Shown piece by piece: positions 17,098-23,111 of a DNA stretch of 64,000 bases. Both the position numbers and the translations under genes were made by a program. The notes beneath the pieces were generated by a model. It did no database searches and had not been told where the DNA came from. It saw only the letters and a program-made list of their open reading frames with translations. Origin of the DNA: Ensifer sp. LC11. Its GTDB lineage: Bacteria > Pseudomonadota > Alphaproteobacteria > Rhizobiales > Rhizobiaceae. Within the stretch, counting starts at the first letter, position 1. The number at the start of each line of letters is the position of its first letter. The stretch spans positions 62,001 through 126,000 of the forward strand of contig NZ_MBSO01000008.1 of assembly GCF_001695835.1 (NCBI RefSeq). The letters are read 5' to 3'.

Positions 17098-18060
17098 TCA
17101 GACCTTTGCGCCGGAAAGCATGTCCGCGACCGCTTTTGCATGGGACGGGGCGGCAAGCCCGAACTCGCGGGAAAACTCGTCCATGGCGGCGGCAAGGTCG
17201 CCTTCGGCCATGTAGCGGTAAACGCGCTCGACCCATTCGGGCATCGGGGGCTCGAGGTCCTCCAATGTTCTCGGCGGGTTGTCGTTCTCATCGGTCACAG
17301 GAAGCTCAGGCTGGTCAACGGAGCGGTCGTGCTCGATGGCCTGATCTTCGCTCATCGACCGCCAGTCGGGCCAAACACGTGCCATGTTCTTTTTCTGCTT
17401 ACCGAGAAGGGCCGGCATCAGATCGCTTGCCTGCCCGCCATGGCGCCAGAAGCCGTCCATGGCGAGAATGACAACATCGATCCACTCCGATAGGTCGCGT
17501 GGATCCTGCTCGATCTCGCGAAGCTCCTTGCGGATATGGTCTATGATACCGCGCGTGCGGAGCGCGGGGCCGAACGTCTCACGGGACCACTCGATTTGCC
17601 GCGCGTAGTAAGTCACCAGATCTTCCCGTGCGGCGAGATTGGGAACGGCTGTGAGCAGGGCGGCGTACTGTCTCAAGGCAACCCGGCGCATTGACGCGGC
17701 ATAGTGTCCCTCGGTGACGCTGTGGCCGCCAGCTAAGGCTTTCAGCATCTCATCGGTAGGCTCGGTCGGGACCAGTTGCCAAACCTTCGGCACAGCCGCC
17801 GACGGCTGATCGAAGGGCGGGCGTGCGTAGACCGGGAACGCGCGCAGATCGTCTTTGTCGCTGATCCACATCGCGCCGAAAGGCGCGTTCTGGATGGGTT
17901 CGTACTCGCCGGGGCGGAGCCACGCTACCGGTTCCTCCGACACATGGCTGAGGGCGGCGCGCAAAGCAGCGTCGACGGCGTCGGGGCTACATACTGCGCT
18001 GTCACGCTCCCAAAGGACGGCGTGTGCTGCTTCTCGCATTTCCTTGGTAATCACGCTCAT
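17098..18060 (-). CDS. DUF550-domain protein, predicted dATP/dGTP pyrophosphohydrolase
   Basis: A 320-residue protein with a MazG-like DUF550 module at about residues 150-215: YARQIEWSRETFGPALRTRG, then IIDHIRKELREIEQDPRDLS and EWIDVVILAMDGFWRHGG. The acidic ExxE...ExxD metal ligands are present (KELREIE and SEWIDV). The N-terminal part (to ~140) has pieces frequent in phage Ea-type proteins (EEPVAWLRPGEY, VPTEPTDEMLKA). DUF550 enzymes remove dATP/dGTP and, in some phages (MazZ), help build diaminopurine DNA. No PurZ partner is visible here, so general nucleotide-pool control is more likely. Confidence 0.82.
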   Translation of the reverse strand: MSVITKEMREAAHAVLWERDSAVCSPDAVDAALRAALSHVSEEPVAWLRPGEYEPIQNAPFGAMWISDKDDLRAFPVYARPPFDQPSAAVPKVWQLVPTEPTDEMLKALAGGHSVTEGHYAASMRRVALRQYAALLTAVPNLAAREDLVTYYARQIEWSRETFGPALRTRGIIDHIRKELREIEQDPRDLSEWIDVVILAMDGFWRHGGQASDLMPALLGKQKKNMARVWPDWRSMSEDQAIEHDRSVDQPELPVTDENDNPPRTLEDLEPPMPEWVERVYRYMAEGDLAAAMDEFSREFGLAAPSHAKAVADMLSGAKV

Positions 18061-18335
18061 GCTGCTTGCTCCTTAGCTGAGCACGCGCCCGCGGTCGGCC
18101 GAGGTGCCGGTGTCTGGAGCGGTGGCTTGAAATCGGTGGCGAAAGGCCGGGTGGGATCATCGAGCCAGAGGGCGCAGAGGTCGTGCGGATCGACGCCGTG
18201 GCGGTCGGCGATCTCCTGGAAGCTCTCGGTCGCGTCGCTCAGGCTACCAAGGCGGCAGTCGACGAGGGCAGCGGCGAGCCGCGTGCCGTGGGATTGGCGG
18301 ACAGTTTGAAGCCAACCGTTCGTGGATTGGGTCAT
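18057..18335 (-). CDS. Phage protein of unknown function
   Basis: A 92-residue product, ATG 18335 to TGA 18057. The sequence includes RLGSLSDATESFQEIADRHG and DPHDLCALWLDD, a short helical domain, then a Pro-rich tail. It overlaps both neighbours by four bases (ATGA), placing it firmly in the leftward operon. No family recognised. Confidence 0.6.
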   Translation of the reverse strand: MTQSTNGWLQTVRQSHGTRLAAALVDCRLGSLSDATESFQEIADRHGVDPHDLCALWLDDPTRPFATDFKPPLQTPAPRPTAGACSAKEQAA

Positions 18336-18472
18336 GATGAGAGGGTCCAGAAGAAGGCCGCAAAGAGGATGAGGCTTGAGGCGATGGCGCCGAGCGCGCC
18401 GCGCACGATCCAGACAGGCGTATCGTTATCAGGGGACACCTGCGGATCGTGGCGGCGGGCTCTCTTCGCCAC
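18332..18472 (-). CDS. Small single-span membrane protein
   Basis: A 46-residue product from GTG 18472 to TGA 18332. The first half is basic and polar (VAKRARRHDPQVSPDN), the second is one hydrophobic helix (IVRGALGAIASSLILFAAFF) ending WTLSS. The stop overlaps the next ATG (ATGA). The ribosome site is weak. Could be a membrane-located early protein; superinfection control is one possibility but has no support beyond topology. Confidence 0.5.
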   Translation of the reverse strand: MAKRARRHDPQVSPDNDTPVWIVRGALGAIASSLILFAAFFWTLSS

Positions 18473-18477
18473 GGGCT

Positions 18478-18660
18478 TTACGCCGCGTTCGCCCGGGCGG
18501 TGGCGAGGTCTGCGGCCTTCGGGCCGAGCACACGAATTTCTTCAGGGGTGAAGTTTTTGCGCTTCAGATCTTCGGCCGTGCAGCCGTCGCCATGTTCGAC
18601 CATGGCGAGAACCATGCGGTTGAGAGTGTTTCGGGTCTTAAGTCCGCCGTTCGGTTGCAT
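18478..18660 (-). CDS. First gene of the leftward early operon, unknown function
   Basis: A 60-residue protein, MQPNGGLKTRNTLNRMVLAM followed by a short helical domain with DLKRKNFTPEEIRVLG. A clear AGGAG site precedes ATG 18660. The promoter region with paired operators lies directly upstream, so it is the first gene turned on when the repressor is lost. No family recognised. Confidence 0.6.
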   Translation of the reverse strand: MQPNGGLKTRNTLNRMVLAMVEHGDGCTAEDLKRKNFTPEEIRVLGPKAADLATARANAA

Positions 18661-18693
18661 GTGGATCTCCTACAAATGAGTTTTCAACGATAT

Positions 18694-18747
18694 GGAAAAT
18701 AAATCCAACTATTGGATAGTGTCAATCGGTGTATGGATTTATTTTCC
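18694..18747. promoter_or_regulatory. Paired repressor operators at the early divergent promoters (left)
   Basis: GGAAAATAAATCC (18694-18706) and GGATTTATTTTCC (18735-18747) are exact inverted copies; with the flanking base the repeat is 14 bp. Each is also close to a dyad of form GGA-N7-TCC. Their starts are 41 bp apart, about four helical turns. Two more members of the family lie between the repressor and cro genes. The likely binder is the LexA/CI-type repressor encoded at 19326-20045, or Cro. Confidence 0.75.
18697..18725 (-). promoter_or_regulatory. Leftward early promoter
   Basis: On the minus strand TTGACA (18725-18720), a 17-base spacer and TTATTT (18702-18697). The -35 box is perfect consensus; the -10 lies inside the operator at 18694-18706, so bound repressor would block RNA polymerase. 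It reads into the 18660-13514 operon. Confidence 0.62.
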
Positions 18748-18793
18748 AACTCATGAAATCGACTCGACTCGGTTGCGTTTCTCTGGATTATGA

Positions 18794-18808
18794 GAACGAA
18801 AGGAGAAC
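18794..18808 (+). promoter_or_regulatory. Putative host LexA (SOS) box
   Basis: GAAC-N7-GAAC, the reverse complement of the alphaproteobacterial SOS box GTTC-N7-GTTC. It overlaps the ribosome site of the gene starting at 18813. About two such matches are expected by chance in 64 kb (eight fixed bases, two orientations), so position is the main support. Confidence 0.4.
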
Positions 18809-18812
18809 AAAC

Positions 18813-19046
18813 ATGACCGTTGCACTACGCCACAAGCCGCGGATTTTTGCCTTGCACATCCGGTGCGACAATTGCCTGCGGGAGGTTTCTCGGGCGATCG
18901 AGGTGCCGGCGGTCGACGACGCGCCGTGCGACGCGGACGAGCTAGCGGAGAGTGGTTTTATGGATACGCTGGGATTTCGTTGCCGGCATTGCGACTGCCA
19001 GATTGGGCGCGTGATTGGAGTTAGTCAGGAGCGCAGCTATGCATGA
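18813..19046 (+). CDS. Small four-cysteine zinc-binding protein
   Basis: A 77-residue protein with CDNC near residue 20 and CRHCDC near residue 60, the pattern of a zinc ribbon. ATG 18813 follows AAGGAG. It is the first rightward gene from the left operator region and may sit under the LexA-type box just upstream. Overlap with the following gene (8 bases) indicates coupling. The convergent repressor gene lies beyond. Possible roles are DNA binding or an anti-repressor; neither is shown. Confidence 0.65.
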   Translation: MTVALRHKPRIFALHIRCDNCLREVSRAIEVPAVDDAPCDADELAESGFMDTLGFRCRHCDCQIGRVIGVSQERSYA

Positions 19047-19329
19047 TCCAAAGGATGTAACGGCGTTCACTATCGTTCCGCCGCCGCTTCGAGGGCGGCG
19101 GGAAAGCGTACGCCTCATGGCGCATCTGCGCCGTCTGTTTCCGGGGTATTCGTTCAAGTTGGCGGCGATTGCCCCAGTTGACGCTGGTGATCGCTTTGGG
19201 ATCTATCCAGTTATGAATTTCATTGGTGCTGACAACCGGAGCTATGTCTGCAACGAGCCGCCGAATTGGCTGATAGGCGAGATTCGTAGCGCCTGCCATG
19301 CCTTCGGAGATCGGCGCATGGCTGCCTAG
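19039..19329 (+). CDS. Phage early protein of unknown function
   Basis: A 96-residue protein from ATG 19039 with AGGAG upstream. It starts MHDPKDVTAFTIVPPPLRGR and ends with a helix. It overlaps the preceding zinc-protein gene and its stop overlaps, tail to tail, the repressor stop by four bases. No family recognised. Two genes under one early promoter facing the repressor is a layout typical for lysis/lysogeny modulators. Confidence 0.58.
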   Translation: MHDPKDVTAFTIVPPPLRGRRESVRLMAHLRRLFPGYSFKLAAIAPVDAGDRFGIYPVMNFIGADNRSYVCNEPPNWLIGEIRSACHAFGDRRMAA

Positions 19330-20045
19330 AACGGCAGATCATTTTGGATGCGGCGAACCAGGCCAATGACCTCGACGCGCGTACCGTCGTCGGCTTCTAG
19401 ATTTCGCTCAACCACGATAGGGCGGTGCTTTGGGTTGGTCGATCGAGGGTGAAATTCGGTGCGCCCCTCGTAAATCTCGACCTGCTTAACTGACCATTCG
19501 CGCGTATGGCCGCCATCGCGGGTGCGCTCAACGACCACAACCATGCCGTCACGCAACACAGCCTCATGAGCCACATCCTCGTAGGCGACCGCAATAACTC
19601 TGTCACCATCAAAGATCGGGCGTGGCCGAAGGTTATTCATGGAATCGCCCGTCACGTCGTAGACCATTTGCCGCGCGTTAGGGAAACGCTCGTCTGGCGG
19701 TACCGAGATTATTTCTCGCTCAGACTGATCGAACTCATCCACCTCGCGAAATGCCCCCGCCTCGACGCGGCCGACGACTTGCGCCGCAACCATTCGGCCT
19801 GGCGCTAAAGTGAGTTCGGCATTGGCGGTCTCAACCCCATCACGCAGCCATGCTAAAGGCCGCTTGATGGTTCTCGCTAGGGTTTCCATGACGTCGCCGC
19901 GTGGTTGCTCGATGTCGCCGCGCAGATACTTGTTGATGTTGTCGTAGGGGATGCCCGATCGCCGCGAAAGCTCGGCTTTGTTCCAGCCAAGCTCGTTGCG
20001 TCGTTCGTCTAATCTTTTCCACCAGGTTGTCATGGTCGCTATCAT
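19326..20045 (-). CDS. LexA/CI-type prophage repressor with S24 peptidase domain
   Basis: A 239-residue repressor. Residues 5-70 are an XRE helix-turn-helix (WWKRLDERRNELGWNKAELS, RRSGIPYDNINKYLRGDI). After a linker the C-terminus is a LexA-like self-cleaving domain: catalytic Ser in YDVTGDSMNN and Lys in WSVKQVEIY, with an Ala-Gly candidate cleavage region around VGRVEAGAF. RecA-stimulated autocleavage would induce the phage. No Shine-Dalgarno precedes either ATG (20045 or 20033). An AATAAT -10-like box lies about nine bases before ATG 20045, so the mRNA may be leaderless, as for lambda cI. It is divergent from the cro-like gene across an operator pair. Confidence 0.9.
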   Translation of the reverse strand: MIATMTTWWKRLDERRNELGWNKAELSRRSGIPYDNINKYLRGDIEQPRGDVMETLARTIKRPLAWLRDGVETANAELTLAPGRMVAAQVVGRVEAGAFREVDEFDQSEREIISVPPDERFPNARQMVYDVTGDSMNNLRPRPIFDGDRVIAVAYEDVAHEAVLRDGMVVVVERTRDGGHTREWSVKQVEIYEGRTEFHPRSTNPKHRPIVVERNLEADDGTRVEVIGLVRRIQNDLPF

Positions 20046-20051
20046 AATTTC

Positions 20052-20103
20052 GGAATTATTTTCCGGGTTGGATTTCGATGTCTTGAAGATGGATTTAAAA
20101 TCC
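20052..20103. promoter_or_regulatory. Paired repressor operators between repressor and cro (right)
   Basis: GGAATTATTTTCC (20052-20064) and GGATTTAAAATCC (20091-20103, a perfect dyad). Starts are 39 bp apart. The first differs by one base from the operator at 18735-18747. One overlaps the likely repressor promoter, the other sits in the spacer of the cro promoter. Confidence 0.75.
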
Positions 20104-20111
20104 AGTATTGC
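20083..20111 (+). promoter_or_regulatory. Rightward promoter of the cro-like gene
   Basis: TTGAAG (20083-20088), 17-base spacer, TATTGC (20106-20111). The operator 20091-20103 fills the spacer. The predicted start site is within a base or two of ATG 20119, implying a leaderless or near-leaderless cro mRNA. Confidence 0.5.
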
Positions 20112-20118
20112 TGCATGC

Positions 20119-20370
20119 ATGAGCACAACGGTTCGACAAATCATAAAGGACGCAGGCGGCGCGGAAGTCATCGCGACAGCCATCGTCAGTTTGGGCGGCG
20201 ATATCTCGAAAGACGCTGTGTACAAGTGGAGCAAGACCGGCATCCCCGATCGCCACTGGCCCGTCATTATCGGCATGACGGAGTACGGACCCGTTGAACT
20301 CTACGGTGCGAACTGCCTTGCTCGCGGAGTTCCGCTTGTATTGCCCCTCCACTCGATTGAGGCGGCCTAA
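20119..20370 (+). CDS. Cro-like / YdaS-type HTH regulator
   Basis: An 83-residue DNA-binding protein. MSTTVRQIIKDAGGAEVIAT and DISKDAVYKWSKTGIPDRHW follow the YdaS/Cro pattern of phage regulators: one HTH, then an RHWP-type segment. It is the first rightward gene after the repressor, which is the lambda cro position. ATG 20119 lies 16 bases past the operator. It would counter the repressor during lytic growth. Confidence 0.82.
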   Translation: MSTTVRQIIKDAGGAEVIATAIVSLGGDISKDAVYKWSKTGIPDRHWPVIIGMTEYGPVELYGANCLARGVPLVLPLHSIEAA

Positions 20371-20522
20371 TGATGAATTTGTCTTGGCAAGGCGCGAGAA
20401 GACTGGGTTTCCTCCTCCCGCCCGGGCGCCTTGCTGGCTGGCGGGGGCGCGACATCTCCTACCGTCGCGTCCCTGCCTCTGTCTTTGTCTCCGCCTATCC
20501 ATGCGGGCCTCCCTTGATCTGA
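20370..20522 (+). CDS. Possible 50-residue protein coupled to cro
   Basis: An open frame starting MMNLSWQGARRLGFLLPPGR, whose ATG overlaps the cro stop (TAATG). It has no recognisable family and a codon pattern that looks only weakly coding; the only support is the overlap. The stretch to the next gene at 20610 is otherwise empty. Confidence 0.27.
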   Translation: MMNLSWQGARRLGFLLPPGRLAGWRGRDISYRRVPASVFVSAYPCGPPLI

Positions 20523-20609
20523 TGGCCTGACCCTACGCGCGACGCCGCTAAGCGTCATCGAATCCTTTCCCAAAATCCTTCCCTTGCCACTTCTGCGGGG
20601 TGTTTTCGC

Positions 20610-21089
20610 ATGTCCGGCATTCGCACAATTTCCGATGAAGAGATCCGTACGCTGAAAGCGGATACCGAGGCTTGCTACAAGCTCGGCGGCGGCGTGACCG
20701 GCTTCGAGCCGCTGACCCGTGTAACCACCGGCAAGCTCTCCGAGTACGCAAGCTTCGACGAGCGCAACAAGAAGCGGCTGATCCCGATCGACGTTGCGAT
20801 CGAGGCGGACCGGCGGGCGAAATCTCCCGTGATTGTCAAGGCAATGGCCCGGGTGCTCGGCTTTGATCTGGTGCCGATGGCGTCGCAGCAGGCATGCGCC
20901 GCGGTGACCGAGGCAGACGCGCACCGGGTGCTCTACGAGGCGACGGACGTCGCGCGCGCCATCCTCGACGCCTTCCGTGACGGCAATGTGGATGCGCTGG
21001 ACCGCAAGACGATCCGCAAGGAGCTGCGTGAGGCAATCCGCGCCTTGGAGGAGGTTGACGCCGGTCTCGACGAGGGGGCGGCATCGTGA
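20610..21089 (+). CDS. CII-like phage regulatory protein
   Basis: A 159-residue protein resembling the Phage_CP76/CII family: LKADTEACYKLGGGVTGFEP, then VTTGKLSEYASFDERNKKRL and IPIDVAIEADRRAKSPVIVK, i.e. an HTH in which the -SEYAS- helix reads DNA, then VMARVLGF-type helices. The C-terminal 60 residues are an acidic helix (AILDAFRDGNVDALDRKTIR). It would regulate early transcription or replication. The methyltransferase gene starts within its stop (GTGA). Confidence 0.68.
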   Translation: MSGIRTISDEEIRTLKADTEACYKLGGGVTGFEPLTRVTTGKLSEYASFDERNKKRLIPIDVAIEADRRAKSPVIVKAMARVLGFDLVPMASQQACAAVTEADAHRVLYEATDVARAILDAFRDGNVDALDRKTIRKELREAIRALEEVDAGLDEGAAS

Positions 21090-22915
21090 CCGGCAACCTT
21101 CCGAAAAACATGGGCGAGAAGGCCGAGCGGTTCATGGCCGCCGCGATGGCCGAGGGTGTGCTGGTTGTCGGGACCGAAGCGGACATGAGAACCTGCCGGA
21201 ACCTCAACAGTCGCGGACTGTTGCGGCGAAACCAGCAGGACGCCAGCATCTGGTATCCGACCGACAGGGCGTATGAACTGACGGGCGTGGACCGGCCGGC
21301 GTTCGATGCCGACCTTGTGGACCACGGCGGCGAGGCCATCGCCCGCCACGCCGCCAACCACGCGACGGTGCATGCAGTGCTTCCGGTCAGCATTGATATC
21401 GGGCTCGACGGCGGCGGCGTTGAAGTTTTGACGATTTCGCCGCCGTGCGCCTCCTATTCGAAGCCGAGAGAGCCGGCCGTCATTGCGGCTCGCGGCGACG
21501 AAAACGAACTGCTGGCAACCGTCGAGCGGGCGCGCACCGCGTTGACCGAAGACGATGTTCGCCACGCCCTGGTGCTTTCGGGCGGCGCCTACGAAGAGGC
21601 CAAGGCGGCGGCGAACTATGCCGAGAAGGTCAAAGCCAGCCGGGAACTGATCACGAAGTTTCGCGCCATCCAGGCGGACGCGCTGAAGGTGGAGACCTAT
21701 GCGACCATCCGGCTCGCGGAACTGGTCGATGCCGCGCAAGGGCGCGGTGAAGTGTCGGGCCGGGGTCGTCCGAAAAATGTCCAGACTGACGACATTTTCA
21801 AGCTTGAGGAAATCGGCGTCGATCGTCGTGCCCTTCACCAGGCGCGAAAGCTTCGCGACGCGGAACTAAAGGCGCCCGGCGTCGTCGAGCGCGCTATCGC
21901 TGATCGGATCGAGGCGGGACTTGCCCCGACCCGTAATGCCATACGCCATGCGATCGGCACGCGATCGGCGTCGACGGATGAAAAGGGCGATCAGCTTTAC
22001 GAAACGCCGGTCGAGGCAACGAGGACAGTTCTGGCGCTCGAAAGCTTCTCGGCGGTCGTAAAGCTGCCGGAAGTCGGACGCGGAGCGATCCTCCGTGTGC
22101 TTGAGGCGGCGGGGTATGACGCGATCATTTCGGATCTGCGCGACCGGGGCACCGCCACGCGCCACGGCGAGCTGCAGCAGGTCGGCGACTTCCTGAAGTC
22201 CATGCCCGGCGAGACCGAAGGCATGGATATGGTGATCAATCCGCCCTATGGCAGCGTCGCCAATGCCTTCTTGGCGCACGCCGTGCGCGTCCATAAGCCA
22301 CGCAAGATCGCGGCGCTGCTCAATCTCAATTTCATGTGCGGTTTCGACGATCCAGATCGCCGCTACCTGATGGACGAAAACCCGCCGTCGCGGATCTATG
22401 TCTTCACACGTCGCCTGCCGATGATGCACCGGGACGGGTGGGACGGACCCGAAGCTTCGAGCCAGATGAACACGGCTTTCTTCGTCTGGGAGCGCAACGA
22501 CGACGGGACCTATGGCGACGGTTTCCCGCGCATCATCCGCGTGGACTGGAAGGACTTCGAGGAAGCCAAGCCGCTGTTGCCCGGGGCCGGTGGCTCCATC
22601 TCGCCGATGTCGTTTGCTGCAAAGCCCGACGAATTTGCCCGAGAGACGCCCCGCAAGCCACTCGACCAGCGTGTGACCGAGGAGCGAAACCGGGCGCTTG
22701 AATGGCTTCGTGAACAGACTGAACCCTTCGACATCGCCGCCATGCGGCGCGGCGTGGCCATTCGCGGACTGGTGGCCGGTGCCCTGCTGGCCGGCTTTGA
22801 AGGCGAAGGGCTGATCGTACCTGACGGGGAGGGCCGGTGGCAGGCCGTTCGACCCGGTGAACTTTCACCTTCCGATGATATCGAGACTTTGGAGGCCGAG
22901 AATGCTGGGTCTTAA
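21086..22915 (+). CDS. Large protein with predicted N6-adenine DNA methyltransferase domain
   Basis: A 609-residue protein. Residues ~295-500 form a class I methyltransferase: YETPVEATRTVLAL, GRGAILRVLEAAGYDAIISD (SAM-binding loop and acidic end of strand 2), and the catalytic DMVINPPYGS (NPPY, about residue 385). FVWERND further on is typical of phage Dam-like enzymes. The first ~290 residues are unassigned; LKVETYATIRLAELVDAAQG resembles DNA-binding helices of phage ParB-like proteins. Start GTG 21086 overlaps the CII-like stop. It may modify phage DNA against host restriction, or act as an epigenetic regulator. Confidence 0.75.
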   Translation: MTGNLPKNMGEKAERFMAAAMAEGVLVVGTEADMRTCRNLNSRGLLRRNQQDASIWYPTDRAYELTGVDRPAFDADLVDHGGEAIARHAANHATVHAVLPVSIDIGLDGGGVEVLTISPPCASYSKPREPAVIAARGDENELLATVERARTALTEDDVRHALVLSGGAYEEAKAAANYAEKVKASRELITKFRAIQADALKVETYATIRLAELVDAAQGRGEVSGRGRPKNVQTDDIFKLEEIGVDRRALHQARKLRDAELKAPGVVERAIADRIEAGLAPTRNAIRHAIGTRSASTDEKGDQLYETPVEATRTVLALESFSAVVKLPEVGRGAILRVLEAAGYDAIISDLRDRGTATRHGELQQVGDFLKSMPGETEGMDMVINPPYGSVANAFLAHAVRVHKPRKIAALLNLNFMCGFDDPDRRYLMDENPPSRIYVFTRRLPMMHRDGWDGPEASSQMNTAFFVWERNDDGTYGDGFPRIIRVDWKDFEEAKPLLPGAGGSISPMSFAAKPDEFARETPRKPLDQRVTEERNRALEWLREQTEPFDIAAMRRGVAIRGLVAGALLAGFEGEGLIVPDGEGRWQAVRPGELSPSDDIETLEAENAGS

Positions 22916-23111
22916 CCGGGGCGACCCTCGTCGTTCCCGATCTGCCGCCATGAGCGGCAAAATGGATGAGCGGCAGGCGCTTGCCGCCATCATCCTCTGG
23001 AACTCCGGCCATTTCGATACCGCCGATATCGCCGCCGCCCTTCGCTGTGGTGAGGACGCTGTTTATCGCACGCTGCATGCGGCACGGGATATCGCGAAGG
23101 GAGGCTGCTGA
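22902..23111 (+). CDS. Small HTH protein between the methyltransferases
   Basis: A 69-residue protein from ATG 22902 with GGAGG-type site. The C-terminal half reads DERQALAAIILWNSGHFDTA then DIAAALRCGEDAVYRTLHAA, a clear helix-turn-helix like those of sigma-70 region 4 or small phage regulators. It overlaps the adenine methyltransferase by 14 bases and the cytosine methyltransferase start (TGATG), so all three are one unit. Confidence 0.68.
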   Translation: MLGLNRGDPRRSRSAAMSGKMDERQALAAIILWNSGHFDTADIAAALRCGEDAVYRTLHAARDIAKGGC

